DNA of 64,000 nucleotides from Neoceratodus forsteri (lineage: Eukaryota; Chordata; Ceratodontiformes; Ceratodontidae). The stretch is taken from the NCBI GenBank assembly GCA_016271365.2, contig CM028132.1:586341001-586405000 (forward strand), given 5' to 3'. Position numbers and translations under genes: made by a program. Below, one piece after another: positions 32,421 to 42,962 of this stretch. The notes under the pieces were generated by a model that searched no databases, was not told where the DNA came from, and saw only the letters and a list, made by a program, of their open reading frames with translations. Position 1 is the first letter of the stretch; the number at the start of each line of letters is the position of its first letter.

Positions 32421-33136
32421 TAGAAACATAGAATTTGACGGCAGATAAGGACCGCTTGGCCCACCTAGTCTGCCCATTTTCCTACCTAACAGATAAGCTG
32501 CAGATCCTAGTTAACCAACAGCTTACTTCCTCGTACCCCTCACTAGGACTGCCTTATGCCTGTCCCATGCATTCTTGAATTCTCCCACTGTTCTTGACTC
32601 CACGACCTCCTCAGGGAGGCTGTTCCATGCATCCACAACCCTCTCTGTGAAAAAATACTTCCTCACATTACCTCTGAGCCGTCCCCCCTCTATCTTCAAA
32701 TTGTGCCCCCTTGTTCTTGCACATCTCTTTTTCTGAAAGATGCTACACTCTTGGACTTTGTTGATTCCATTTGAGGTACTTGAAAGTTTCTATCATGTCC
32801 CCTCTCTCCCTTCTTTCCTCAAGGGTATACATATTAAGCTCCTTTAGTCTTTCTTCATATGTCTTCTGGTGCAGATCCTGCACCATTTTGGTTGCCCTCC
32901 TCTGGACAGCCTCCACTGTGTCTATGTCTTTGCGGAGATGGGGTCTCCAGAACTGCACACAGTACTCCAGATGGGGTCTCACCAACTGTCTGAACAGAGG
33001 GATAACAACTTCCTGTTTTCTACTATTGATGCCTCTTCTTATGCATCCCAGTATCCCCCCAGCCTTCCTTACTGCCTTCTCACATTGCTTGCCAACCTTT
33101 AGGTCATCTGATATAATTACCCCCAGGTCCCTTTCC
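32421..33136 (-). mobile_element. CR1 LINE, 3' fragment
   Basis: The plus strand begins TAGAAACATAGAATTTGACG, the complement of the CR1 3' end, and the minus strand encodes the ORF2 C-terminus (ERDLGVIISDDLKVGKQC, VRPHLEYCVQFWRPHL, RGDMIETFKYLK). It is a severely 5'-truncated copy of the copy A subfamily. I could not see a clear target duplication. Confidence 0.9.
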
Positions 33137-33239
33137 GTCAATGCTGTGACGTGCACAGTGTGCCCATCAACACTCATGCGCCACAGCATGTTCCACCACC
33201 TATTGTGCAGCATGCACTAGGAGCACTATTGGTGGCCAT

Positions 33240-33425
33240 TGTGCCCTACGCACTATAGGGCCTATTGTGCTCAGTCACTATAGGGCCTATGGCGCTCGGT
33301 CACCATTGGGCCTATGGTGCTCGGGCGCCATTGGGCCTATGGTGCTCAGGCACCATTGCACCTGTGGTGCTCGAGCGCCATTGGGCCTATGGCACTTGGG
33401 CGCTATCAGGCCTATGGAGGGTGGT
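33240..33425. repeat. 25-bp minisatellite, about seven units
   Basis: Units of the form GCCATTGGGCCTATGGTGCT plus CGGGC repeat in tandem with some substitutions, inside the Harbinger element upstream of its second SANT-like gene. Confidence 0.9.
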
Positions 33426-33689
33426 GCCCTCAGGCCCTTATTGCGCAACATGAGTCATGCTCCAATAGTGCACATGTGCACATTGCACGTGCTGACCCCT
33501 GACCCCTGCTCTATGCTCCCCAGGGACCTCTGTCCCATATGCCAGTGCAGCCACGCCCATGCCGTGCATCCCCTGGGATGCGCAATTGCCGCAGGCAGTA
33601 CATCTCCAGGCATGGCACGTATCCCAAGCACGTGGAGCTCGTGCACTACAGGGCGCCATTTTGGACTGCTTCATTGCAAAGGAAGCATG

Positions 33690-35016
33690 CTGCGGTGTGC
33701 AGTGCCCCATTCACAGAACTGGAGCCAGGTAGAGCTAGTGAACCTGGTGGCCCAGGTGGAGCCCCATGCTGCCAGCCTATTCGGACAGCAGCCCCTCAAC
33801 AGGCCCAGGACTGAGGTCTGGCAGGATGTGGCTGATGGCCTTGTACAGGCAACCGGTGTGCGGCATACAAGGGAGCAGTGTTGCCACCGTTATGGGGACC
33901 TGTTGAGGAGGGATCCAGAGAGGCTCAGGTCGCTGCAGGTGCGCTTCTGGAAGGGGACCGTGCCACGGCCAGGTAAATGTGCTCCGCTTGCCTCTGTGCA
34001 CGTCCAGTGTTCCATGGGGCTGGCAGGGCTGCATGCCATGCCAGGGGGGTGGTGCTGTCACTGTGTGCCCTCTGGCCTGGCAATGCAAGTCACTGGGTGT
34101 ACTGCACCACTGCCCTGCAGTCGTGTCAGGCCGGGGTGCACTCTGTACTTGGGGGGCAGGGGCAGTGGGCTCATGGTGTTGCTGTGTACTGATATGTGCT
34201 TGTTTGTGTTCCTGTCCTAGGCCCTGAAGACTGGAGGAGAGCCAGGGCAGTGGGGGCACCTGGCGGGCCATGGCTGGCTGCTGCATGCCCTTCAGCAGGT
34301 GCTGCAGCACCAAGGGGAGGAGCTGCTGGACCAGCATGCGCAGTGCCACGGTGGGCAGGTAGGCACTGTGCATTCATACATTGTTGTGCAGGGTGGTCAG
34401 TGGGGGTGGGGGTATGGTCTTGGCCCCCCGAGCCATGGCAGCTATGTTCAGCCCACAGTGTCTGTGGCACCCTGTGGCAGCCATTGCATGTGTGTGGCAG
34501 CTGTTGGAGGGCTGTGGGTGCGACCAGCTGCCACCAGTGCTGCTGCAGTTCTGCCGCTGCACCATGCCACCTGCCTGCCACTGTGCTGGTGGTTGGCCCT
34601 TGGGCGGCAGTGTTCAGTACCTTGCACAGCCGTGGCATGCCAGGTCAGCAGGAGTCATGGGCCCACCTACTGCGGGTGGCCAGGGTGCCACCCCAGGGGC
34701 ATGTATCCCCACTGTCCGCCACACATGGTGGGAGGCCTAGGGTACCCTGGACACGCATTGATCACCTGTTCCTTCCTTTGCAATAGGTGTCCAACAGTGA
34801 GGTCAACGGCCATTCTGCGGCCGCCTCCTGCCGTGCATCATCTCAATAACCACCGCCACCCTGGAGATTGCGAGGCTAATGAGATGGCTCCTGCTGCGGA
34901 GGCAGCACAGAGGTCAGCACCAGGTGACGGCGAGATGTGTCTGCCCATCGGGTCCGATGTTACCATTCCTGCACCTGACCACCCTTCCCCTGCCTTCCTC
35001 TGTCCCATTGTATAGC
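33690..35016 (+). CDS. Second SANT/Myb-like gene in the Harbinger element, probably spliced
   Basis: A frame around 33700-33970 encodes a trihelix/SANT-like pattern: WSQVELVNLVAQVEPHAASL, FGQQPLNRPRTEVWQDVADG and REQCCHRYGDLLRR. The spaced Trp residues and the QCxxRY motif are what such domains use to bind DNA. A donor-like CAGGTAAATG lies at 33972 and an acceptor-like CTGTCCTAG ends near 34219. Another pair may be GCAGGTAGGC near 34357 and TTTGCAATAG ending near 34785, so three exons are plausible. It differs from the minus-strand Myb-like gene of the same transposon and shows no stop within the domain. Function in transposition is inferred. The exon model is provisional. Confidence 0.5.
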
Positions 35017-35843
35017 TCTGTCCCCATCCCTCCCTCACCTAACCTGTTCCTGTTTTGTATATAGTTTCCCCTGCCTTGTTCCATGTTTTGTATTGTAAAT
35101 AGTTCTTTTATGCAGTTTGCTTTGCTAACCCATCTGTGTCTGTGTCTGCTTTGCAGCTGGCAAGTGGATCCATGCTACAGTAGTGTGGTGGGTGGCTGTG
35201 TGGTGCACCTGTGTTGTTCTGTGGGCCATGCATGGTGGTGTTTGCCCATCAGTCAATGGCCGTGCCCTGGGGTGGCCATGGGCTGGCTGTTCAGGAGGGG
35301 TGGTGTGTGTGTTGGGTACTGTGTGCCAGGGTGTGGCTGGCTGTGGACTGGATGGGTTGGGGTGTGCCGTCCAGCGGGGGGTGGCTGGTGGCAGCCCACC
35401 CTTGGACGTTGGTGCCACCTTTTCATACGTCCACTGCTCTGATGCTCATGGACGGGGGCTAGCTACATGACCGCGTTCCTTCAGCAGTGTTCCTTTGTGG
35501 GCCGGCTGTGCATCTCGGCCTGGCTCCACCACCTCCCCAGCGGCCACCCCCCCACTTCCCCGGTGCCTTGCTCCCTGCTGTGCCTGTGGCTGGTCCATTT
35601 GTGCTTTGGCGCATCTTCCTTGGCCCCTTGCGCATCCATGGTTGCACTATTGCGCATGTTGGGTTGCTCTCTGGCGCACCTCTGACTGCGCTGTGGCGCA
35701 CCCATGCAATATTCAGTTGTGTTGCACTGGCGCATGTTGCCATGGGCAACCTTTAAATATCGCAATCTTTGTGCCATGGTGCATTGAATTTGCACTGCGC
35801 TAGCCTTGTGCTGGCGTCTGGTGCATTTCTGAATATCCCACCC

Positions 35844-36271
35844 CAAGAGTACACAATTTCAGAATTTCTACCAGTACCATACAGTGTTTCATTTCCTTTC
35901 GGTATTCCTGTGTCTCAGTTACAATAGAAAGCCAGGAATGTTGTAAAGGCCAAAGTCTTACCTTAACTGTTCCCCATTCTATAAAGTTCTCTGTGGTGCT
36001 CAGTGTTCCTGCTGCTCCAGCTATGTCCTTATGAGGCAGCCAACCCACTGTTCACCCTAGAAATACTATAGACAGGTAAGCGGGGGGGCTAACTCAGGCA
36101 ATAAGCTGCTTATGTGTTAATATTTGGAATTATTGCATTTCAGGGATATGCATGTACTTGAATAAAGATATATAGACTTTCCCTGTATGTAAACATAAAT
36201 AAATGTGTGTTGTAAAGGTTTTGCTTTTGCAAGGTGTTTAAGGGGCAGAGCTAAAGGTGGTCACCTGATGG
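35844..36271. other. Unassigned sequence inside the Gmr1 5' LTR, right of Harbinger
   Basis: About 430 bp absent from the 3' LTR. It contains TGAATAAAG near 36161 and AAATAAATG near 36196 but no coding frame. It is probably the right half of the insertion whose left half is 24589-25128. Confidence 0.4.
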
Positions 36272-36608
36272 TTCCCAGGTATAAAACGGAGCTCACTGTG
36301 GTAACCACATCAGATTCATTTTGGGATCAGCTAGTTACTGACCCTTCAGTGGAGGTCTGCGCCTATACAGACCTAGCCTCCATGTGCTGGAGAGGTGATT
36401 ATTGCTGTTTAAGCCTCTATACAGCAGGAGTTCAACATTAAGGAATGTTTTTGTTTTATTTTGGTCATTTATCAGTTCGCTGTAATTTTGTTATTCGCTT
36501 TGCAATAATTTTTTGAAGGAGCTGAATAAACTCGTGGCTTGGTAATTGCCTTGCCATCATTGTTCTTCTGTGTCCAGTGTCTATCCATACACTCATGTGC
36601 CACAATAC

Positions 36609-36626
36609 TGGTGACAGAAGTGGGAT
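36609..36626 (+). other. Primer-binding site of the Gmr1-type element, tRNA-Leu-like
   Basis: TGGTGACAGAAGTGGGAT lies one base after the 5' LTR end. From memory of vertebrate tRNA-Leu 3' ends it pairs over 17 of 18 positions, so leucyl-tRNA is the likely reverse-transcription primer. Confidence 0.6.
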
Positions 36627-36666
36627 GTACTGGTGATAATGGTTCCTTCCAGAAGAAGGCTACTGG

Positions 36667-37560
36667 ATGCAGAGCACTACAGAGGAACTGAAGCTGAGTC
36701 AGCCTAGTGGTGTCCTAACTCGTAGGATGGCAGAGAAGCATGGAGAGGTCCGGTTGCCTGGTCTGAGACCTGATGTCCGGAGGAAGACTGCCAAAGATGA
36801 AAAACTGGAAGAGTTGGAGGAGGAAGGTGGGGCTACTGCAGCTGCTGACCAGGTATCCACAGAACCACCTGAAGACATCCATGAGTTGTTGCGCTGGCTA
36901 TGTGTGAAGTAGCTGGCCATGGACCAGCATAGGGAATGGGACCTCCAGAGGGCGGAGGCACATTGGAATAACACTTTACAGGCCATTAGAGACATAGGGG
37001 TGCACAACCCTCCACCAGTTGATACTCCTGAGGACATTAAGCTCACTAAGTTGGGGGCAACTGATGATATTGAGGCCTATATGATGACATTTGAAAGGAT
37101 CGCACAGGCTTGTGGTTGGCCTCAAACACACTGGGTTATCCGTCTTGTTCCCTACTTATCAGGAAAAGCACAATTGGCATATAGCCATATGGATAGTGCT
37201 CAAGCTGATGACTATGATGGGGTGAAACAGGCCATCCTGCAATGCTATGACATCCGCTCTGAGACATACTGCCAGAGATTCAGGACATTTAGATTTCACA
37301 CGGTGGTTACCCCTCATGAGGCCTTTGCCAGGCTGAAAGACCTTTGACATAAGTGGCTACAGCCTGGGGTGAAATCTGCAGAACAAATGGTAGAAATGGT
37401 GGTCTTGGAACAGTTTATACGTGTCTTACCCTTCGACGTCCAGGTGTGGGTGAGAGAGCACCGGCCAGATACAGTGGAAAAGGCAATTACGTTGGCAGAG
37501 GACTACCTTACTGCGAGACCAAATCGCAAACGAGAACACAATGGTGCAACCCCACCCAGG
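36667..37560 (+). pseudogene. Gmr1-type Gag with SCAN-like capsid region
   Basis: Gag forms the particle around the element RNA. After an acidic N-terminus (TAKDEKLEELEEEGG) and a TAG at about 36910, the capsid region shows LTKLGATDDIEAYMMTFERI and WVIRLVPYLSGKAQLAY. The C-terminal capsid half matches the SCAN pattern closely: YCQRFRTFRFH, EAFARLKDL, KWLQPGVKSAEQM, LEQFIRVLPFDVQVWVREHR and PDTVEKAITLAEDYL. A single TGA at 37346-37348 splits it. SCAN domains of vertebrate zinc-finger proteins are known to descend from the capsid of a Gmr1-like gypsy element, so this is the ancestral context of that domain. Two in-frame stops disable this copy. Confidence 0.85.
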
Positions 37561-37639
37561 GTAAGGTCTTCTTCTGTTTCTACTTCATCCTCTATTCCAA
37601 CCACCCCTTCAGAGAACACTGGGAGCTCTAAGACCTTCC

Positions 37640-38340
37640 CAACCTCTAGACCCTCTAATCCCAATATTACATGTCGGGACTGTCAAGGGAAGGGACATAT
37701 TGCTAGGAACTGTCCTAAGAGAAAGGGGGTGGCCCTTGTCCAACTAGCCTTAGCAAATATGGGATGTTTTATAATACCAGTACTGACTGGGGATACAGAG
37801 GTCACAGGCCTGTTAGACTCAGGTAGCAGACAGACCCTTGTGCGAACTGATCTGATTCACCACAATCCAAAACAAGGGCCGGACACCTCTATCATGTGTC
37901 TTCATGGGGATGTACATAAATATCCAGTGACTACTTTGGACATGCAAATACAAAGGAAAGGACACCCAATGACTGTGGGTTTAGTTCCTCATCTGCCCGT
38001 CCCTGTTATCATTGGTCAGGATTATCCAGACTTTCACACCCTGACTACCTCCCATAACAATCTTTGTGCCATGGCCATGACTATTCGTGCTCGTTCCAAA
38101 CAAAATGGGCAGTGGGCCCAGTTGCTCCCTTTTGAGGATGATGTATATGGGGTACCTGGAAAGACCCCTAAAACAAAGAGGAAAAGAAGGAAAGAACAGA
38201 CTCAATGGACTAATGAACATTGTAATAAGGTTTCTGATGATATTGTTATTGATGGTAAAAATACTGTTGATGTGATTGATGCTACCCCAAAAGATATTAT
38301 TGTTAACACGAAGATGGATGAAGGGTTTAGCAGGGGACAA
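37640..38340 (+). CDS. CCHC zinc knuckle and aspartic protease of the Gmr1-type element
   Basis: This part of the open frame 37369-38898 carries the nucleocapsid knuckle CRDCQGKGHIARNC (C-x2-C-x4-H-x4-C) near 37675-37715. The retropepsin active site follows as GLLDSGSRQTLV near 37810 (DSG in place of the usual DTG/DSG), with the flap and VPVIIGQDYPDFH near 38000-38040, matching the IIGxD block near the end of such proteases. The protease would cut the polyprotein. A Lys/Asp-rich linker with no known domain follows (38150-38340). This segment is intact. Confidence 0.85.
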
Positions 38341-39306
38341 CAGGATGATGAAACACTTCAGTCGTTTTTTCTGTTAACAAACCAAGGTGATGAGAAAGGG
38401 CCTACTAGTGTTAGAAAAGAGGGGTTATGGTATAGGAGATGCATTCAGCCCTCCACTGGTGAACAGATTGAGCAACTGCTAGTACCCACCAAATATAGGG
38501 AAAGGTTAATACATCTGGCTCATGAGATCCCGTTAGTGGGTCATTTGGGCCAAGATCGTACCCTACAGTGTCTTTTTCTTAGGTTTTACTGGACAGGTAT
38601 CCATACTCAGGTAGCTGACTTTTGCTGGAGCTGTCCAGACTGTCAAAAGGTTGCTGCTATTAACAAGAAGGAAACAGTCCCTCTTCAGCCTTTGCCTTTG
38701 ATTACTACTCCATTCAGCCGTATAGCTACGGACATAGTAGGACCATTGCCAAAATGCACAAAGGGAAACTGTTTCATCCTTGTTATATGCGATTACTGTA
38801 CAAAATACCCGGAGGCTATTCCACCTGTCACAGCTGAAAAGGTGGCAGATGAACTTATAAAAGTATTCAGTAGGGTAGGGATTAAAGAGAAATATTAACA
38901 GACTGGGGTAGCAACTTCTGTTCTAGAATGTTGACCTGATTATATGCGACCTTGGGGGTAGAAGCCATTCATACCACTCTCTATTACCCACAAACTGATG
39001 GGCTGGTGGAACGATTCAACCAGACCCTAAAGCGTTATGCTTAGAAAATATGTCAAGGACGAAGGTAAGGTTTGAGATGTGTTTCTTCCCCTTCTGTTAT
39101 TTGCATATCAAGAGGTACCACAGGCCTCAACTGGGTTTGCCCCATTTGAATTACTGTGCGGACGACACCCAAGGGGACTTCTCGATATAGCAAAGGAAGA
39201 ATGGAAAGACAAAAAGGGAGAAACTACAAGTACCACCCTTGATTATATCATAGCTTTACAGAAAATATATCATAGCTTTACGGAAAAGATTACTAAAGTA
39301 ATATAA

Positions 39307-42300
39307 CCTCACATCGGTACCTGTCTAAGGGTCCTAGTCACCACAGTCCACTCATCAGATTAATTGCTCTACTCCTACTGCTCTCCGGGAACATATGCCC
39401 CAACTCTGGGCTACTGGCAACTAGCCACCCCACACCCCCCTCCGGAACTGGCCTCCGCATTGCCTCTATGAATATTTGCAGCCTTCTAAAAAAATTCACT
39501 GCTCTCCAGTGCTGGGTTGTACAGCACCGACCAGATATTTTGGCACTGGTCGAGACCTGGCTCTCCAACAAAACTCCCGACTTGGTTATTTCCCTCCCTG
39601 GCTACATTCTGTTTAGGGAAGACAGTATAGGCAAACGTGGCGGTGGGTGAGCAATCTTTATGTGTGACACAGTTTTAGGCCAAGCACTCCCAGCCCCCAA
39701 GCTCGGTTTTAGCACCCAAGCCCTCACCCTTAAGGTTACCCCAGACCCAGCCAGGGCCCCCCTTTTCATCACAGTCTCTTACATACCCCCGAGGGACCAG
39801 GAACAAGCGGTGCAATCCCTCATTGATTACCTCACCACTCTCCCACACAAGGCGGAGAAGCTCATATTAGGTGACCGTAATGTCAACTGGCTCGGTATCT
39901 CTGCCGCCCATATCAGAGACTCCTTCACTGCTCTAGATATGATCCAACTAGTTACCTTGCCTACCAGATTTAACCTGTCAAGCGGCTCCAGCACCCTCCT
40001 AGATGTAATTCTGTCAAACCACCCTCATAAAATCAGGGATATTAATGTACTACCCAACTCTCTTAGTGATCACGCTCCTGTCCTCTGTCACTGGTCATCC
40101 CTCGCACCAAAACCAGTGTCCCAAATCACCTTGCGCCAGCACTTTCCCCCAGGGAGTCTCAGAAAGCTGAAAACGAACCTAGCCCAGCTGGACTGGTCCC
40201 CAATCCCACTCGCATCAGATATTGACTCTCCTCTAAACTATTTCTCCAATGCCTTTAGCAACGCCTGTGACCTTATCGGCCCCCCGACCAGAATCCATAC
40301 CAAAAAACAGAATGCCTCCTGGATTTCCTCATCCCTTATCCAAAAACTAAAACAAAGAGATAACCTCGGGCATATTGCTATCGCGACAGGCAAACTGGCC
40401 AACAGACAAGCCTATAATGCAGCACACAGTAGGTGCACCTGGGCTAAAGACAGGCTAATGCCAAATATTATCAAACCACCCTTGCTTCCTCTTGGGGCTC
40501 ATCCCATGCCTTCTGGAACAATATGAAGGAGCTCAATGGAAAGACCCACTCCCCCCCACCATCTCAACTGTCCATTGATAGTACCATCACCACTGATCCA
40601 CCCCGCATAGCTAAATGCCTCAAAAAGGCTTTCTCAGATCTAAGCTCTGTCCTCCCCAGCTACTTTTTTGACCCTATCCCTATATCCACTCCCCAACCTA
40701 GATTGCCCCATTTCTACCTATGCACCATTTCCCTCCTTGAAGCCAGGCCTCATCTGCAAAAAGGCCTTGCCAGCAGCAACCCCAGTTGTGATCCCCTAGA
40801 CTCCAGGATCCTCCGATTAGTCTTGGATACTGTACTAGCCCCTCTCACCGACCTCTTAAATCGGTCGCTTTGTCTGGGCCAGTTCCCAAATGCTTGGAAA
40901 ATTACAGAAATCACCCCAATCCATAAGAGCGGGGATAGAACGTCCCCTAATAATTTCAGGCCCATCTCCATTCTTCCCCTGCTCTCCAAAGCACTTGAAA
41001 AAATAGTGTCCATACAGCTCTCTGAGTACCTAACCAAATACGACCTGATGTGCCCAGAACAACATGGATTCCACCCTGGACACAGTACCATGACAGCCCT
41101 CCTAGAGTTCTCCCAGCACCTCCACTCTGATCTTGACTCGGGACACGTTGCGGGTGCAGTGTTCATTGACCTCTCCAAGGCCTTTGACACTGTCTGCCAC
41201 TCCTTCCTAATTGACTCCCTCCACCAACTTGGCTTCTCCCCTGGCCCCCTTGATTGGTTTTCCAGCTACCTCTCCACCAGATCCCAGCTCGTGAAGGTAA
41301 ACGGCACCCTGTCCAACACCCTGCCCATTCTCTCCGGTGTCCCCCAGGGTTCCATCCTGGGCCCCGTTCTGTTCAGCCTCTTTCTCAATACTCTCCCCAG
41401 CTCCTGCTCGGGCAATATGCTCCTCTATGCCGACGATATGGTCCTCTTTGCCACCCACCTTGACCCCACATCTCTACAGGTATCCCTGCAGCATACCATC
41501 AACCAAGCCAAAAAGTGGTTCCTTGACCACCAGTTGGTCATTAACCTCAAGAAAACCAAATCCATGCTCTTTTATCACCACCAGAATAAGGCCAAAAATG
41601 CCCCCCTCTGCATTCTCCCAAGTAACCCACACCCTCTCGAGCAGGTGTCATCCTACAAATACCTGGGCGTCACCTTCGACTCGGCTCTTACCTTCCACAC
41701 CCACATCGATACCCTGTCCTCAACTATAAATTCTCGGATTGGCCTTCTCTATTGACATAGAGATTGCCTCCCCCAAACCGCCCTCTGACTGGCCATCAAC
41801 TCCTCCGTCCTGTCACTAGTGGACTACGGTCTACCCTTCTACGCCACGGCCAACAACATTGTCCTCGCCAAAATTCAGACCTGGATAAACAAGGCCTGCA
41901 GGCTCCTAACCGGCACATTACACCGCACTCATACCTGCCTACTCTATTCTACCGCCAACCTGCTCACCCTTGAGGAACGCTTGCGCTACCAAACCTGTCT
42001 GCTTACCAAAAAATCCCTGCTAGGTCTCTTCCTCCCAGGGGTGACTGCATCCTTGCAGCGTGCATCCTCATCTGTTGCCACCCGCTATTCAGTTAAGGCC
42101 ACCTTCCAGGTGCCCCATACCAAGACCTCTTTAGCCCAAAAGTCCTTCCACTACCATGCCCCCACATAGTTCAACTCCCTTCCGCCCTCTGTCACCAATC
42201 TGCCTAAAATTGGTTCCTTTAAAGTCGCTCTCCATAACCTCCTTTTTGATGCCTGAAACTGTAATTGCCCCAAAGTAATGTAATAATGGGGTACCTCCCC

Positions 42301-42650
42301 CCCTGGCCCACAGACTCGACAATGTCCACTAGACTGCTGCTCTTCTTCCCCACCCACTGTTTTTCCCCCATAGGTATTCCTCCCTGGTATGTCCAGGGCT
42401 GTACCTTCTATTATTGTAATATTATTGTAGTATTTTTATTTCGACTGTAACAGCTGTATGCAACTGTATCTGTAAACCACTGCTGTAAATGAATCTTACA
42501 GTTATCTGTATTGCACCGGTATGTTACCACTGTTGTACATAAACTGTATTCGTGCCTACCCTCCTTGCGATGAGGTGTCTTTGTATATGAGTCTATGACT
42601 CAAAGGTTGTAAATCTGACTTATCCAATAAATAAATAAATAAATAAAATG
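39307..42650 (+). mobile_element. L2/Rex1-group LINE inserted in the Gmr1 integrase
   Basis: About 3.3 kb between the two integrase halves. It encodes an endonuclease and an RT and ends in a tandem AAATA tail (ATAAATAAATAAATAAATAA at 42625-42645), as L2-group LINEs do. No clear target duplication is visible. The frames are long and little broken, so it is one of the younger insertions. The fragment at 26990-27842 is a relative. Confidence 0.8.
39468..42255 (+). pseudogene. LINE ORF2: endonuclease, RT and C-terminal domain (L2/Rex1 group)
   Basis: The endonuclease shows MNICSLLKKFTAL and LALVETWLSNKTPDLV at 39468-39580, LILGDRNVNWLG near 39865, LDVILSNHP near 40000 and SDHAPVLCHW near 40062 (the catalytic SDH). 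After a frame change near 40523 the RT reads NNFRPISILPLLSKALEKIV, QHGFHPGHSTMTAL, IDLSKAFDTVCHSF, SGVPQGSILGPVLFSLF and LLYADDMVLF (41420-41455). After another change the C-terminal part runs 41764-42255 with LEERLRYQTCLL and a final KVALHNLLFDA. A TGA at 39650, frame changes and a TGA near 41753 are the only breaks I can see. Confidence 0.85.
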
Positions 42651-42962
42651 CACCCAGTTGGCGCATCAACAAAATGTGATCAAACAGGGAATACAGAAAA
42701 CATACTATGATCAAGGGGTGGGGGATAAATTCTTTCAGGAGGGTAAGGTACTGTTATTACTCCCCTCTACTGCTGATAAACTACTTATGAAATGGCAGGG
42801 GCCCTATAACATCCTTAGACAAACCGGTCCAGTAACATATGAGGTGGAACTGCCGGACAAACGGCAGAAGCGGAAGGTCTATCATGTCAACCTTTAAAGA
42901 GAAGGACTGAGAGGCCAGCCCCCAGTTGTTTTGTCCATCCCGAAAAAAGTAGAAGTGAGCTT

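Larger units (their letters stand above)
25129..35843 (+). mobile_element. PIF/Harbinger DNA transposon, ~10.7 kb with later insertions
   Basis: The ends are inverted: GGGTGGGATATTCA at 25129 and TGAATATCCCACCC ending at 35843, with further ATATTCA words just inside both ends. The element carries a HARBI1-type DDE transposase on the plus strand, a Myb/SANT-like gene on the minus strand and a second SANT-like gene on the plus strand. That fits the two-component Harbinger plan, with one extra gene. Internal insertions are an L2/Rex-like LINE tail (26990-27842), a CR1 (28865-30980) and a CR1 3' end (32421-33136). Without these it is about 7 kb. A clean 3-bp target duplication could not be read at the ends (AAA and CAA). 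Confidence 0.85.
24419..36607 (+). repeat. 5' LTR of the Gmr1-type element, split
   Basis: The left piece 24419 to about 24588 matches the first part of the 3' LTR (44690-44860). The right piece 36272-36607 matches its second part, including a TATA-like GGTATAAAA and AATAAACTCG. By hand I count roughly 15 differences in about 335 aligned bases between 36272-36607 and 44843-45179. Everything between the pieces (about 11.7 kb) is absent from the 3' LTR. Most of that is the Harbinger element 25129-35843. Confidence 0.8.
38340..42897 (+). pseudogene. Integrase of the Gmr1-type element, interrupted by a LINE
   Basis: It lies between protease and RT, the reverse of normal gypsy order. The H2C2 zinc domain shows LAHEIPLVGHLGQD and CWSCPDCQK (38510-38650). 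The core has the first catalytic Asp in IATDIVGPLP near 38725. The frame then shifts near 38885, after which LTDWGSNF gives the second Asp and DGLVERFNQTL near 39000 the Glu. Two more frame breaks follow. After the LINE (39307-42650) the C-terminal GPYNILRQTGPVTYEVEL domain lies at 42658-42897, an MHC/SH3-like gypsy integrase tail ending in YHVNL. The integrase would insert the cDNA. This copy cannot. Confidence 0.88.

Noticed and set aside
33240..33425. CRISPR-like short repeats
   Set aside because: The 25-bp units are directly adjacent without spacers, so this is a minisatellite.
33267..33690. Extended N-terminus of the second SANT-like protein
   Set aside because: The upstream frame runs through the 25-bp minisatellite, giving a repetitive low-complexity peptide. 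The domain proper begins near 33690.
25126..35846. Standard 3-bp Harbinger target duplication
   Set aside because: The flanking triplets read AAA and CAA, so a duplication is not supported as seen. The inverted ends and transposase carry the call instead.
39307..42657. Target duplication around the LINE in the Gmr1 integrase
   Set aside because: No convincing direct repeat at the two junctions. The split integrase frame supports the insertion without it.
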